NCBI RefSeq assembly: GCF_024178385.1
Contig: NZ_JAMZMM010000002.1
Location: 1-46,507, forward strand
Source: Limnofasciculus baicalensis BBK-W-15
GTDB lineage: Bacteria > Cyanobacteriota > Cyanobacteriia > Cyanobacteriales > Coleofasciculaceae
Direction of reading: 5' to 3'
Length of the DNA stretch: 46,507 nt
In this document: in pieces, positions 1-8,140 of the stretch
Layout: every line of letters begins with the position of its first letter
Position numbering within the stretch: position 1 is the stretch's first letter
Program-made: the position numbers and the translations under genes
Notes under the pieces: generated by a model
Seen by the model: the letters and a program-made list of their open reading frames with translations, nothing else
What the model was told of the DNA's origin: nothing
Databases searched by the model: none

Positions 1-177
1 AAATTTATTAAGATTAATTCTCAATACTTGACGAAATTGCGTCGTTTCAGCTATCATGGTCTAATAATCCGAAGGGGGGCTAATAACCTTTTGGAAGTTT
101 TATGCGTTATTATGAGCTACTTTAGTTTAGGTTGAAAATTTTCTGCGAGAGACAAAAATAACAAGGATAGATGTGCC

Positions 178-1179
178 ATGGAAATCATCAAAAACAAATT
201 AGAGCAAATCAAAATAGGACAGGAAACTACTTTCCGTAACTTAACCTTATTCCCTCTACTTAATGGAGGGATAGAACAACCAGATTACCTGACACTGGAT
301 GAAGCTTTAGCTCAGGGAGTGGCAAAAATAACCGAAGTTTCACAAGGGGGTAGTGTTCCGGAACTAAAATTAGTCAATGATAGCGATCGCGCTGTATTTT
401 TATTAGATGGGGAAGAACTAGTTGGAGCGAAGCAAAATCGTATTCTTAACCTCTCAATTTTAGCACCAGCCAAGGAAACTCTCTTAATTCCAGTATCCTG
501 TGTAGAACAAGGGCGTTGGTCCTATGCTTCAGCGGAATTTACATCTGCGGCTCGTACTCATTATGCAGGGGGAAGGGCGATGAAAATGAGTCAGGTAACC
601 CAATCTCTTGAAACTACTGGAACCCGCCACTCTAATCAAGGTGAAGTTTGGCAGGATATTGCAGAAAAAAGTGGTCGGATGCGTTCAGCTTCGCCAACCC
701 ACGCTATGGCTGCTATGTACGAGCAACATTCTACCAATATAGAAGATTATGTTAAAGCTTTTGCGGCTATGGCAGGACAGGTGGGAGCATTATTTGCGAT
801 TAACGGGAAAATCATTGGTTTCGATTTATTTGATTATACTGCCACGTTGGAGAAATTATTGCCTAAACTAGTGCGGAGTTATGCCTTAGATGCTTTAGAT
901 AAGCAAGGGGATAATTCTCCTTCTCTTTCAACAGAAACAGTTGAGGAATTATTGCAAACAGTTAGTCAAGTGGAAGCTAAAACTTTTCCAGCAACTGGTA
1001 TCGGCGATGATGTGCGATTCATAGGGGCAAAATTGACAGGTGGTGGATTAATCGCGATGGAAAGAGTGGTTCATCTGAGTGCATTTACTGTGGAAGATAA
1101 TGGAGAGAATGCAAATGAATCTCGTGGCACAAATGTGAGCCGTGCCTCAATCCGGCGACAGCACTGGCAATCGCGATAA
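178..1179 (+). CDS. ARPP-1 / DUF6569 family protein
   Basis: A 333-residue soluble protein with no signal peptide or membrane segment. I recognise the ARPP-1 (DUF6569) family from two blocks: LDGEELVGAKQNR at residues 76-88 and IPVSCVEQGRW at 104-114. The conserved domain covers most of the chain and ends near VHLSAF (about residue 306). The molecular function is not established to my knowledge; the name reflects association with ADP-ribosylglycohydrolase/rhodanese-type neighbourhoods. The ATG is preceded by AAGGA (163-167) at good spacing, which supports this start. The C-terminal tail after the domain is Arg/Ser-rich and ends at a TAA, but the same frame stays open for 32 more codons, so the stop may be recent. 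No obvious operon partner: the next gene starts 367 bp downstream, beyond a terminator-like hairpin. Confidence 0.75.
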   Translation: MEIIKNKLEQIKIGQETTFRNLTLFPLLNGGIEQPDYLTLDEALAQGVAKITEVSQGGSVPELKLVNDSDRAVFLLDGEELVGAKQNRILNLSILAPAKETLLIPVSCVEQGRWSYASAEFTSAARTHYAGGRAMKMSQVTQSLETTGTRHSNQGEVWQDIAEKSGRMRSASPTHAMAAMYEQHSTNIEDYVKAFAAMAGQVGALFAINGKIIGFDLFDYTATLEKLLPKLVRSYALDALDKQGDNSPSLSTETVEELLQTVSQVEAKTFPATGIGDDVRFIGAKLTGGGLIAMERVVHLSAFTVEDNGENANESRGTNVSRASIRRQHWQSR

Positions 1180-1278
1180 AGTACCCTGTTCAATCAGGCG
1201 ATTCTAACCGCACAGCGACAGGAAGCACATAAACAAAATCCGCTGGTGTGGGTATTCTTATTACCAGGTGAATACTAG
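1180..1278 (+). other. In-frame open tail beyond the ARPP-1 stop codon
   Basis: Directly after the TAA at 1177-1179 the same frame continues as 32 sense codons and then TAG at 1276-1278. The translated tail contains NQAILTAQRQ and NPLVWVFLLPGEY, which looks like protein rather than random sequence. Either the ARPP-1 gene was longer and has a premature stop, or this is the end of another eroded gene. The rest of the 367-bp gap holds a hairpin at 1286-1320 and nothing else I recognise. Confidence 0.3.
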
Positions 1279-1285
1279 CGAACGG

Positions 1286-1325
1286 GTAGGGTGCGATCTT
1301 CGTAGCCTAACACACCCTACTTTTT
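1286..1325 (+). terminator. Rho-independent-like hairpin after the ARPP-1 gene
   Basis: GTAGGGTG (1286-1293) pairs with CACCCTAC (1313-1320) and is followed by TTTTT (1321-1325). Hairpins of the GTAGGGTG...CACCCTAC type are also widespread repeats in cyanobacteria, and a longer relative occurs at 25281-25351. It may therefore be a repeat element serving as terminator. Confidence 0.5.
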
Positions 1326-1546
1326 AGAACGCGGTTAAGTTAATCAGAAAAAACTCACCGCGTCCCTCTGTATCCCTATCCCTGGATTATGATTAACGAT
1401 CAGTACCATTAGATCGGGGCTATGGCTTGGTGGCGATGTAGGAATTGGTAAAGATTTTTAAAATTAAGGCAAAAACAGTTGTCGTTCCAGTAAAAAGAAC
1501 CTAGTATGTACTGAGTATAATTATTTTACAGCAAAAAAACAGGAAT

Positions 1547-2524
1547 ATGAAATATGAAGAAAGTATAAAGGCAAATACTCCATACCCTGTTGGGTCATCC
1601 GGTCTACTTTCTTATCTGATGGCACTGCGCCCCCGTCAGTGGACTAAAAATCTGGTTGTTTTTGCAGCTCCATTATTTGCTTTTAGTATAAATATAAATT
1701 CCCTTGCCGGGAGTTTTTTAGCTTTTGTGCTGTTTTGTGCTGCCTCAAGTAGCTTCTACCTGATTAACGATATTGCTGACGTTAAATCCGATCGTCAGCA
1801 TCCGGTTAAATGCAAACGTCCAATTGCCGCCGGACTAGTCAAAATTCCGATAGCGACAGGCATGGCTTTCATTTTATTAAGTGGCGCTCTGATTATTAGC
1901 TGGTTATGGTCTGGTTCATTAGGATTAACTATTTTAGCCTATGTAATTTTGCAAACTGCCTACAATATAACCCTTAAGCGTCGAGTAATTCTGGATGTAA
2001 TTGCGATCGCGACTGGGTTTGTCTTGCGGGCTACCGCTGGGGGAGCAGCAACTGGAATTTACATTTCTCCTTGGTTTCTACTTTGCACAGCCATGTTAGC
2101 ATTATTTCTGGCCATTGAAAAACGTAAAGCGGAACTGAGGGCGATAAGACTTGATGTTGGTAAAAGTCGTTCAGTCCTGAAACGCTATTCTTTAAATCTC
2201 TTAAGTCGCATGGAGAGTGTCATTACTGCCAACACAATTATGACTTATGCCCTATGGAGTTCTGGTCCACAATTGAAAGGTGCATCAACACCATGGATGA
2301 TACTATCACTTCCCTTTGTAGTTTACGGTGTTTTTCGCTACCAACTTTTGAGCGATCCAAAGGAGATAGCCCGCAGGAAGAAATGCAATCCTGATGATGG
2401 TGTCCATTCAGAAAGACCCGAAGAAGTTTTACTCCGAGATATCCCCACACTATTAACTGTATTAGGTTGGATTCTCACAGTTTTTATCATTTTATTTCTC
2501 AAACATGAGGGTGTGATTCAGTGA
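1547..2524 (+). CDS. UbiA-family transferase, decaprenyl-phosphate phosphoribosyltransferase-like
   Basis: A 325-residue polytopic membrane protein of the UbiA prenyltransferase superfamily. The first Asp-rich motif is N74-D75..D78...D82-R-Q-H-P, followed by CKRPIAAG. The second conserved region is Y139-N..L-K with D150 before a Gly/Ala-rich helix. The NDxxDxxxDRxHPxKxxRPIAxG pattern and the N-terminal LRPRQWTKN are the hallmarks of the branch containing mycobacterial DPPR synthase (Rv3806c), which joins phosphoribose from PRPP to a polyprenyl phosphate in the membrane. The exact substrate here is inferred. AGGAA lies immediately before the ATG, at unusually short spacing. It heads a run with a HAD phosphatase (43 bp downstream), a methyltransferase and a large membrane protein, a context that fits lipid-linked pentose synthesis. 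Confidence 0.8.
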   Translation: MKYEESIKANTPYPVGSSGLLSYLMALRPRQWTKNLVVFAAPLFAFSININSLAGSFLAFVLFCAASSSFYLINDIADVKSDRQHPVKCKRPIAAGLVKIPIATGMAFILLSGALIISWLWSGSLGLTILAYVILQTAYNITLKRRVILDVIAIATGFVLRATAGGAATGIYISPWFLLCTAMLALFLAIEKRKAELRAIRLDVGKSRSVLKRYSLNLLSRMESVITANTIMTYALWSSGPQLKGASTPWMILSLPFVVYGVFRYQLLSDPKEIARRKKCNPDDGVHSERPEEVLLRDIPTLLTVLGWILTVFIILFLKHEGVIQ

Positions 2525-2567
2525 AGCAAGAATAATAGGTATATTGACGGGTTTTGGATATAAATTC

Positions 2568-3113
2568 ATGGTTATTTTTAGACAGAAACAACAAGTACTT
2601 AACCTGGCAGCGATCAATATCACTCAACTGAAAAGTGATGGCATTTGCGGCATCATTTTAGATCTGGATAATACCCTGATCTCTGAAGATGACAATTACA
2701 TCTCCCCTGATGGAGAAGAGTGGATTAAGCAAGCTGAATCAGAGGGAATTAAATTCTTTATTCTCTCCAACGGTAAACGCCGATATCGTGTAGACTATTG
2801 GTCTAGTCGCCTCGGTATCCCAGCTATCAGCCCCGCCTATAAACCACTGCCCTTTAGCTTTCGCAAAGCCCAGGCGGCAATGGGGCTAAAATCTAAGGAG
2901 ATTGTCGCGATCGGAGATAGTTTTCATACAGATATACTAGGATCGTGGTTGGTAGGATTTTCAAGTATTCAGGTTACTAGTTTGCCTCATCCACCACGTT
3001 GGTGGGAGAGAATTATGGGTCGTTGGGTGCAAATCCCTTACCTCTCTGAAGAGGAAGAGAGGCTGGTACAGTTTGACATTTCTCAATATCAGAACAATGC
3101 CAAATTTATCTAA
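2568..3113 (+). CDS. HAD-superfamily phosphatase (YqeG / subfamily IIIA type)
   Basis: A soluble HAD hydrolase with all four motifs: D32-L-D34 (motif I, nucleophile and acid/base), S67-N68 (motif II), K92 in YKPL (motif III) and G116-D117 with T121-D122 (motif IV). There is no large cap, matching the YqeG/IIIA class of about 170-180 residues. Such enzymes remove phosphate from small or lipid phosphates; the substrate is not visible from sequence. A TTG 24 bp upstream could extend the protein by eight residues, but the ATG at 2568 gives the usual family length. The gene sits between the UbiA-type transferase and a methyltransferase whose start overlaps its end by 17 bp, so translational coupling is likely. 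One plausible role is dephosphorylating a polyprenyl-phosphoryl-phosphoribose product; this is inference. Confidence 0.75.
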   Translation: MVIFRQKQQVLNLAAINITQLKSDGICGIILDLDNTLISEDDNYISPDGEEWIKQAESEGIKFFILSNGKRRYRVDYWSSRLGIPAISPAYKPLPFSFRKAQAAMGLKSKEIVAIGDSFHTDILGSWLVGFSSIQVTSLPHPPRWWERIMGRWVQIPYLSEEEERLVQFDISQYQNNAKFI

Positions 3114-3762
3114 AGATCAAGAGATTTCTAAATTAGCGTGGCAAGTCTATTGTGATGCGCCCATGTCGATTCGTTTGCTAGCATCAGCACGGACATATAT
3201 TTGTCCGATGCTACCACTGCTAGTTGAAGTTCCTGATAATTCTACTATTTTCGACATTGGTTGCGGTAGTGGATTATTTTTATCACTTTTAGTCGCAAAT
3301 AGCCAAGTTAGGAGTGGGATTGGCACTGATCTTAATATTAAAGCCCTGAATAGTGCCAAGTTAGCCACAAAAAGACTAACTGAAAAACAGCCAGAGGTAA
3401 TGGTTGATTTTCAGCAAACAGGAGACTGTAAAGAATGGCCAAATACCTCCTTTTCAGTTGTCAGCATGATTGATGTGATGCACCATATTCCTCCCCAGGC
3501 ACAATATACTGTCTTTGCAGCGGCAATCGAAAGAATTGCGCCAGGTGGTCGTTTAATTTATAAGGATATGTGCCTAAAACCTTGGTGGAAAGCTACGGCA
3601 AATCGTCTCCATGATTTGTTACTAGCCAGGGAATGGATTAACTATGTACCGATTGAAACTATCAAGGAATGGGGATCTCAATCTGGGCTTAAATTGGTCA
3701 ATGAATCCTATTATTCCAGATACGTCTATGGTCATGAAAAGTTAGTTTTTGTTAAAAATTAA
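3097..3762 (+). CDS. Class I SAM-dependent methyltransferase
   Basis: A 221-residue Rossmann-fold methyltransferase. Motif I is D53-I-G55-C-G57-S-G59. An acidic stretch (GIGTDLN) follows at the end of the second strand, and the motif IV/V region reads VVSMIDVMHHIP, then APGGRLIYKD, typical of Methyltransf_11/25 proteins. The start is taken as the ATG inside the end of the HAD gene (17-bp overlap); a TTG at 3073 is a possible longer start. The substrate is unknown. In this context it could methylate a sugar or a lipid-linked intermediate made by its neighbours. A 126-bp gap with an imperfect TAATCCTC repeat separates it from the next gene. Confidence 0.8.
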   Translation: MPNLSKDQEISKLAWQVYCDAPMSIRLLASARTYICPMLPLLVEVPDNSTIFDIGCGSGLFLSLLVANSQVRSGIGTDLNIKALNSAKLATKRLTEKQPEVMVDFQQTGDCKEWPNTSFSVVSMIDVMHHIPPQAQYTVFAAAIERIAPGGRLIYKDMCLKPWWKATANRLHDLLLAREWINYVPIETIKEWGSQSGLKLVNESYYSRYVYGHEKLVFVKN

Positions 3763-3888
3763 TGGACTTATCGGATTTGGTATAACTCTTTAATCCTCTA
3801 ATCCTCTAGTCCTGATTTAGTTTGGCTTGTTTCCTGTCGGAATGATTTAATCGAGGTTTATTTTTGTGCTTTAGATGGAATAATCCCT

Positions 3889-5457
3889 ATGAGTAACTCT
3901 ATAGAATTTATCAAAAGTTGGGGCAAAGAGAATAAGATAATTGCCGGATTTTGCCTATTTGTACTGGCAGAAATAATCTTATATTTTATCTGTGCCCATG
4001 GCATTGTTGAAGCCATTTATAATGGCAGTATACCAGGCTTTCCTACTTTAAAGGGCAAGTCGGTAAACTCTCTAGAGTTTTATCTGAATCGTGCGGATAA
4101 ATTCTTTGTCCTTGCCAATGCTTATCTGGCTTTATCCATATCAGGCATATCTTTTTTTATCAGAGTATTTGCGATTGAGAGAATAAATTTAAGTGCCATT
4201 TTAAAGAGAGAAGTTATTAAGTTTAGGCAATTGATTGCTGAAAACAAAAAAACAATTATTCTTCTGTGTTCATTGACTGTTGGCTTTTATTGTTTATACC
4301 TTCTCCTGGGTCTCTTAATCATACCCGGCTACGGCTACAATAAGTTCACCTTTTACTTTGCAGATCAAGGAGATTGGGGCGAACTTGATTGGAGTAGATA
4401 TCATAAGGGTTCTCATCCTCTCAGGTTGCTCATTTTAGCACCATTTGGCTTGCTAAAACTTTTATCTCCTCCGGTTCCCAAAATCGTACTTGCCATCATC
4501 CTCAATTCTTTCTTTGGCGCAGTAGGAATTTTTTTAGCATCCCTTTGTTTCTGGAATATAACCCAAAAGCATATTCCCACACTCCTCTGGACTGGACTTT
4601 TTGGACTTAGCATGACTCAGATGTTTTTTAGTACATTGATTGAGTCTCGTGTCCTGGGCACTGCCAGTATAATCGCTACCTATGTACTATTTATCATTTG
4701 CTTGAAACAGCAGAAGCTTTACTTAGGCTATTGGATTTTAGCTGGATTATTATCATTTGGGGTAACCATAACAAACTTCTCACATACTCTCATCTGTTTT
4801 ACCGTACTAGTGCTTGGGCTAAACCTGAGAAATAGAATTGTGAGGGTTATGGAGTATGTAGGTGGTATTTTTATAATAGCTTTTGTTCTCAGTCTTATCC
4901 AAAAACAGCTTTTCAATGGCAAATACTTTTTTATCCCAGGTACAGTTTCTAAAGAATTAGAGTGGGTGAATATAACTATATTCAATCAGCCATTGGTGGT
5001 TTCGCAAGAGTTAATTAGACATTTCTTCCTGGTCAACTTCATTGCCCCATCACCGTTTCCTGATGAAATTATCCCAGGGACTAAAATAATTTTAGACTTA
5101 TTCAACCGACCGATGATTTATAATACAATCGGTTTAATCTCTGTAATTCTCTGGTTATTATTCCTGGCTGTTGGTCTATATAAAAATATCTCATCTATGG
5201 CAAAACCCAACAACCGATATTTTTTCATTGCTCTTATTTTAGTAACAATCTCTAATTTAATGTTCTACTCCATTTTTGATGTACGGGAAATGTTTATTTT
5301 CACTCCTTACTTTAGTTTCCCAGTTGTACTGCTTGCCCTTAACCCGTCAATAATGAAAAAACGTTATTTTATAGCAGGGACGATATTATTAGTTGGATGT
5401 ATGGGCATTAATAATTTGATCGTTATCGGACAAATTATCTCTCTAGCCCGAAGTTAA
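3889..5457 (+). CDS. Large polytopic membrane protein, possible GT-C glycosyltransferase
   Basis: A 522-residue protein with roughly ten or more hydrophobic segments spread along the chain. After the first few membrane spans lies a polar loop with acidic and His residues (FADQGDWGELDW and RYHKGSHPLR, around residues 155-180), where GT-C enzymes carry catalytic Asp/Glu. A late loop has FDVREMFIFTPYFSFP, similar in style to the substrate-binding loops of lipid-sugar-dependent transferases. I do not recognise a named Pfam family, so the GT-C call is tentative. Following the UbiA-HAD-methyltransferase run, it would be the natural candidate for transferring a polyprenyl-phosphate-linked sugar at the membrane. 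Alternatives are a polymerase or a flippase. Confidence 0.5.
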   Translation: MSNSIEFIKSWGKENKIIAGFCLFVLAEIILYFICAHGIVEAIYNGSIPGFPTLKGKSVNSLEFYLNRADKFFVLANAYLALSISGISFFIRVFAIERINLSAILKREVIKFRQLIAENKKTIILLCSLTVGFYCLYLLLGLLIIPGYGYNKFTFYFADQGDWGELDWSRYHKGSHPLRLLILAPFGLLKLLSPPVPKIVLAIILNSFFGAVGIFLASLCFWNITQKHIPTLLWTGLFGLSMTQMFFSTLIESRVLGTASIIATYVLFIICLKQQKLYLGYWILAGLLSFGVTITNFSHTLICFTVLVLGLNLRNRIVRVMEYVGGIFIIAFVLSLIQKQLFNGKYFFIPGTVSKELEWVNITIFNQPLVVSQELIRHFFLVNFIAPSPFPDEIIPGTKIILDLFNRPMIYNTIGLISVILWLLFLAVGLYKNISSMAKPNNRYFFIALILVTISNLMFYSIFDVREMFIFTPYFSFPVVLLALNPSIMKKRYFIAGTILLVGCMGINNLIVIGQIISLARS

Positions 5458-5518
5458 TTGCTAGTCCATTGCGGCAAAAATTTTTCATCAGTTTCAAAAG
5501 AGGGAATAGGGCTTCGAT

Positions 5519-5554
5519 AACTACTATTTCAACTACTATTTCAACTACTATTTC
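5519..5554 (+). repeat. Three perfect 12-bp direct repeats abutting a start codon
   Basis: AACTACTATTTC occurs three times head to tail (5519-5530, 5531-5542, 5543-5554), and the ATG of the next gene follows immediately. There is no Shine-Dalgarno sequence in or near the repeats, so the array itself forms the ribosome-approach region. Confidence 0.9.
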
Positions 5555-7156
5555 ATGATAAATAAAGAAAACCTAACCCACTACCCCTACCCCTCAACCC
5601 GACGAGTAATTATGGGGAAAAACCACGCCGTAGCCACCAGCCAACCCCTAGGCACCCTAGCAGGAATGCAAATGTTTTGGGCAGGGGGAAACGCAGTAGA
5701 TGCAGCCATAGCAACTGCGATCGCACTTACGGTAGTCGAACCCACTTCTAATGGTATTGGTGCCGATGCTTTCGCCTTAGTTTGGGATGGCAAACTTCAC
5801 GGGTTAAATGCTTCTGGAAAAAGTCCCCAAAACCTAACCCTAGCCAACTTCGCCGGGATGAATAAAATTCCCGTTACAGGTTGGTTACCTGTCACTGTAC
5901 CAGGTGCAGTATCTGGATGGCGTAAGTTATGGGAAAGTTGGGGAAAATTACCTTTTGAACAGTTATTTGCACCTGCAATTAGGTATGCTGAAGAGGGTTT
6001 TCCTGTATCACCTGTAACGGCAGCGGCGTGGCAAGGGGCTGAGAATATTTTCTTGCCATTAAAAGGTGGTGAATTTGAGCATTTTAAATCGGTATTTTTT
6101 CCTAAAAATCGCGCACCTAAAGCTGGTGAAGTTTGGGGTAGTAAAGTTCATGGAAAAACACTGAGAGCGATCGCAGCCAGTGGGGGAGAAAGTTTTTATC
6201 AGGGAGAAATTGCTAAAACTATTGCTAATTTCGCTTCTGATACGGGTGGCTTTTTAACAAAAGACGATTTAGCAACTCATCAAGCAGATTGGGTTGAACC
6301 AATATCTACTAATTATCGTCACCTTACCGTTTGGGAAATTCCCCCTAATACTCAAGGAATTGCTGCTTTAATAGCATTAAATATTTTAGAATGTTTTGAT
6401 ATTACTAAATATCCTCGCGAGTCAGTCGAAAGTTATCACCTGCAAATTGAGGCAATGAAATTAGCATTTGCTGATGTTCATCGTCATGTTACTGACTCTC
6501 GGTTTATGGAGGTAAGGATAGAACAACTATTAGATAAAGGATACGCTAAAAAACGTCAGCAACTAATTGGAGAAGATGCCATTTCTTTAGCGGAACCAGG
6601 TTTGCCTCAAGGAGGAACAGTTTATTTAGCTGCTGCTGATGGGGAATTAATGGTATCGTTTATTCAATCAAATTATGCAGGTTTTGGTAGTGGAATTTTG
6701 GTTCCTGGTACGGGAATAGCACTGCAAAATAGAGGATTAGGTTTTACTTTAGAAGCAAATCATCCGAATCAATTTGCACCAGGTAAACGTTCCTTCCATA
6801 CTATTATTCCTGGTTTTATTACTCAAGATGGTGAACCATTAGGACCATTTGGGGTAATGGGAGGACCAATGCAGCCCCAAGGACATCTACAAGTTATTGT
6901 GAATATGGCAGATTATAATATGAATCCCCAGGCGGCACTTGATGCTCCCAGATGGCAATTTGTAGATGGGAAACAGGTGCTTTTAGAGGATAATGTATCG
7001 AGTGATATAGCTTTGAAATTGCTAGAAAGGGGGCATGATATTCGGGTTATTTCAGATAGGGGAGATTTTGGGAAGGGGCAGATGATTTTGCGGCAAGATG
7101 GTGTTTTGGTGGCTGCTTCTGAATCTCGTGGGGATGGGTTGGCTTTGGCAGGGTAG
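5555..7156 (+). CDS. Gamma-glutamyltransferase-family Ntn-hydrolase
   Basis: A 533-residue member of the GGT superfamily: N-terminal nucleophile hydrolases that cleave themselves and act on gamma-glutamyl (or related acyl) amides. The N-terminal half has ATSQPLGTLAG and AGGNAVDAAIATAIALTVVEP. The predicted autocleavage site and nucleophile is Thr355 in PQGGTVYL. Further motifs are GFGSGILVPGTGI and GVMGGPMQPQGHLQV. Length fits the family (about 530). There is no signal peptide, so a cytoplasmic, YwrD-like enzyme is more likely than a periplasmic glutathione GGT. The start includes YPYPSTRR, a common family N-terminus, which supports the ATG at 5555 despite no ribosome-binding site. Physiological substrate unknown. 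Confidence 0.88.
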   Translation: MINKENLTHYPYPSTRRVIMGKNHAVATSQPLGTLAGMQMFWAGGNAVDAAIATAIALTVVEPTSNGIGADAFALVWDGKLHGLNASGKSPQNLTLANFAGMNKIPVTGWLPVTVPGAVSGWRKLWESWGKLPFEQLFAPAIRYAEEGFPVSPVTAAAWQGAENIFLPLKGGEFEHFKSVFFPKNRAPKAGEVWGSKVHGKTLRAIAASGGESFYQGEIAKTIANFASDTGGFLTKDDLATHQADWVEPISTNYRHLTVWEIPPNTQGIAALIALNILECFDITKYPRESVESYHLQIEAMKLAFADVHRHVTDSRFMEVRIEQLLDKGYAKKRQQLIGEDAISLAEPGLPQGGTVYLAAADGELMVSFIQSNYAGFGSGILVPGTGIALQNRGLGFTLEANHPNQFAPGKRSFHTIIPGFITQDGEPLGPFGVMGGPMQPQGHLQVIVNMADYNMNPQAALDAPRWQFVDGKQVLLEDNVSSDIALKLLERGHDIRVISDRGDFGKGQMILRQDGVLVAASESRGDGLALAG

Positions 7157-7183
7157 ATGGGGCAGTGGAGACTGTCAGCTAAA

Positions 7184-7351
7184 TTACAATCTTTGAGCCG
7201 TTAAGCAAATAAGCTTTTCTTCTTGATTTCTGAATAAAACTAATGGTTCATCGTACAAGGAAAAACTATAAGGTTTATTTTTGGGAAAATCTTGTACAAA
7301 ACATACAGGATACCAAGATTGCCTCCAGTTAAACTCTTGCTCATCTTCAGG
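7184..7351 (-). pseudogene. N-terminal fragment of a PaO-like Rieske oxygenase
   Basis: Read on the minus strand, 55 codons give a recognisable N-terminus of cyanobacterial Rieske [2Fe-2S] oxygenases of the pheophorbide-oxygenase/Lls1-like type: EFNWRQSWYPVCFVQDF, then SLYDEPLVLFRNQEEKLICL, ending at a TAA where the family continues with the C-x-H cluster-binding loop. The cluster ligands and the rest of the enzyme are absent, so this cannot be functional. It has no start codon of its own and joins, two bases out of frame, the end of the fragment at 7347-7523. Confidence 0.7.
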
Positions 7352-7523
7352 TGTGAGTAATTACAGTCTTATCTTCGTTTGCCTGCAAAATTCTGATCCC
7401 TTGAGAGGATTTAATAATTTCTCGATCTGGAGAGTAGACAGTCCATATACCGTGCCAAGGATTGGCTTCTGTTGTCAGGTGGCCAAATAATTTTTCCCAG
7501 TGTTGTTCTTGTAGATTCATCAT
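7347..7523 (-). pseudogene. Truncated N-terminal fragment of a DUF3598/lipocalin-like protein
   Basis: A 58-codon minus-strand reading frame begins with two adjacent ATGs eight bases after the stop of the 7532-8011 gene. The peptide (EQHWEKLFGHL, WHGIWTVYSP and ANEDKTVITH) looks like the N-terminal strand region of cyanobacterial DUF3598-type lipocalin-like proteins. Family members normally continue with a NxYxYPDGT-like segment; here the frame ends with TGA and runs into a Rieske fragment. It may still be translated, but it is probably a deletion remnant. Confidence 0.5.
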
Positions 7524-7531
7524 TTTATTTG

Positions 7532-8011
7532 CTAAATTCTTTCTTCTTTGATGATGAGAAATCCTTTTAATGTCGAGTCTTCTGCAAAAACTGTCGCGGT
7601 GCGAACCCGATGATCTTTGCCCGCAAAAGTTATGGTTTCAATTTCTCTAGGTGTGCCTGTGGCTTTATTGATAACTTTAAATGTAATTACGTTATCCTCT
7701 TGTTCTAAAGCAGTTAAGTCGTAATCTTTGAACCTGGCATCTTCCCCGACAACCTCTAACTTTACTTTTCCTCCGCCGATGGGGATAATATCAAAGCTCT
7801 GACTAGCAGTTGTGCCATCAGGATAAATATAAGTGTTAGTGAGAACCCACTTATCCACAACTTCTTCAAAGGTTTGAGCAATTTTGTAATGCTTTAATTC
7901 CTGAAGATCCGCATCCAGAAATCTAACATTTCCCTCCCATTTGCCAACATTTTGCGAAAATACCTTATAGGTATTTAGTAAATTATCTGAACTAGAGTCA
8001 AGAGTAGACAT
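7532..8011 (-). CDS. Small predicted lipocalin-like beta-barrel protein
   Basis: A 159-residue soluble protein of alternating hydrophobic and polar residues, consistent with an all-beta barrel. It contains VGKWEGNVRFLDA near the start, TNTYIYPDGTTASQSFDI in the middle, and a final strand FLIIKEERI. The W-x-G and TYxYPDG features resemble DUF3598/lipocalin-like proteins of cyanobacteria, which are suspected small-molecule carriers; no ligand can be inferred. No signal peptide. A truncated gene of apparently similar type starts eight bases downstream, suggesting an ancestral tandem pair or operon. Confidence 0.55.
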   Translation of the reverse strand: MSTLDSSSDNLLNTYKVFSQNVGKWEGNVRFLDADLQELKHYKIAQTFEEVVDKWVLTNTYIYPDGTTASQSFDIIPIGGGKVKLEVVGEDARFKDYDLTALEQEDNVITFKVINKATGTPREIETITFAGKDHRVRTATVFAEDSTLKGFLIIKEERI

Positions 8012-8140
8012 AGTGGAAACTCTTCTTTACGCGATCGATCATACCATAAATCCTACCTCCAAATAGGTAGGTAGGGAAGGGATAACACCAAGAAACTGAT
8101 GGAATCAACTAGCTTTGAGTGTTTTGTAAGATAGGATAAT

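Noticed and set aside
7281-7490. Plus-strand 69-codon open frame between the GGT gene and the barrel gene
   Set aside because: It is antisense to the Rieske and DUF3598-like fragments, whose peptides are recognisable on the minus strand; its own peptide is Cys/Ser-rich and resembles no protein.
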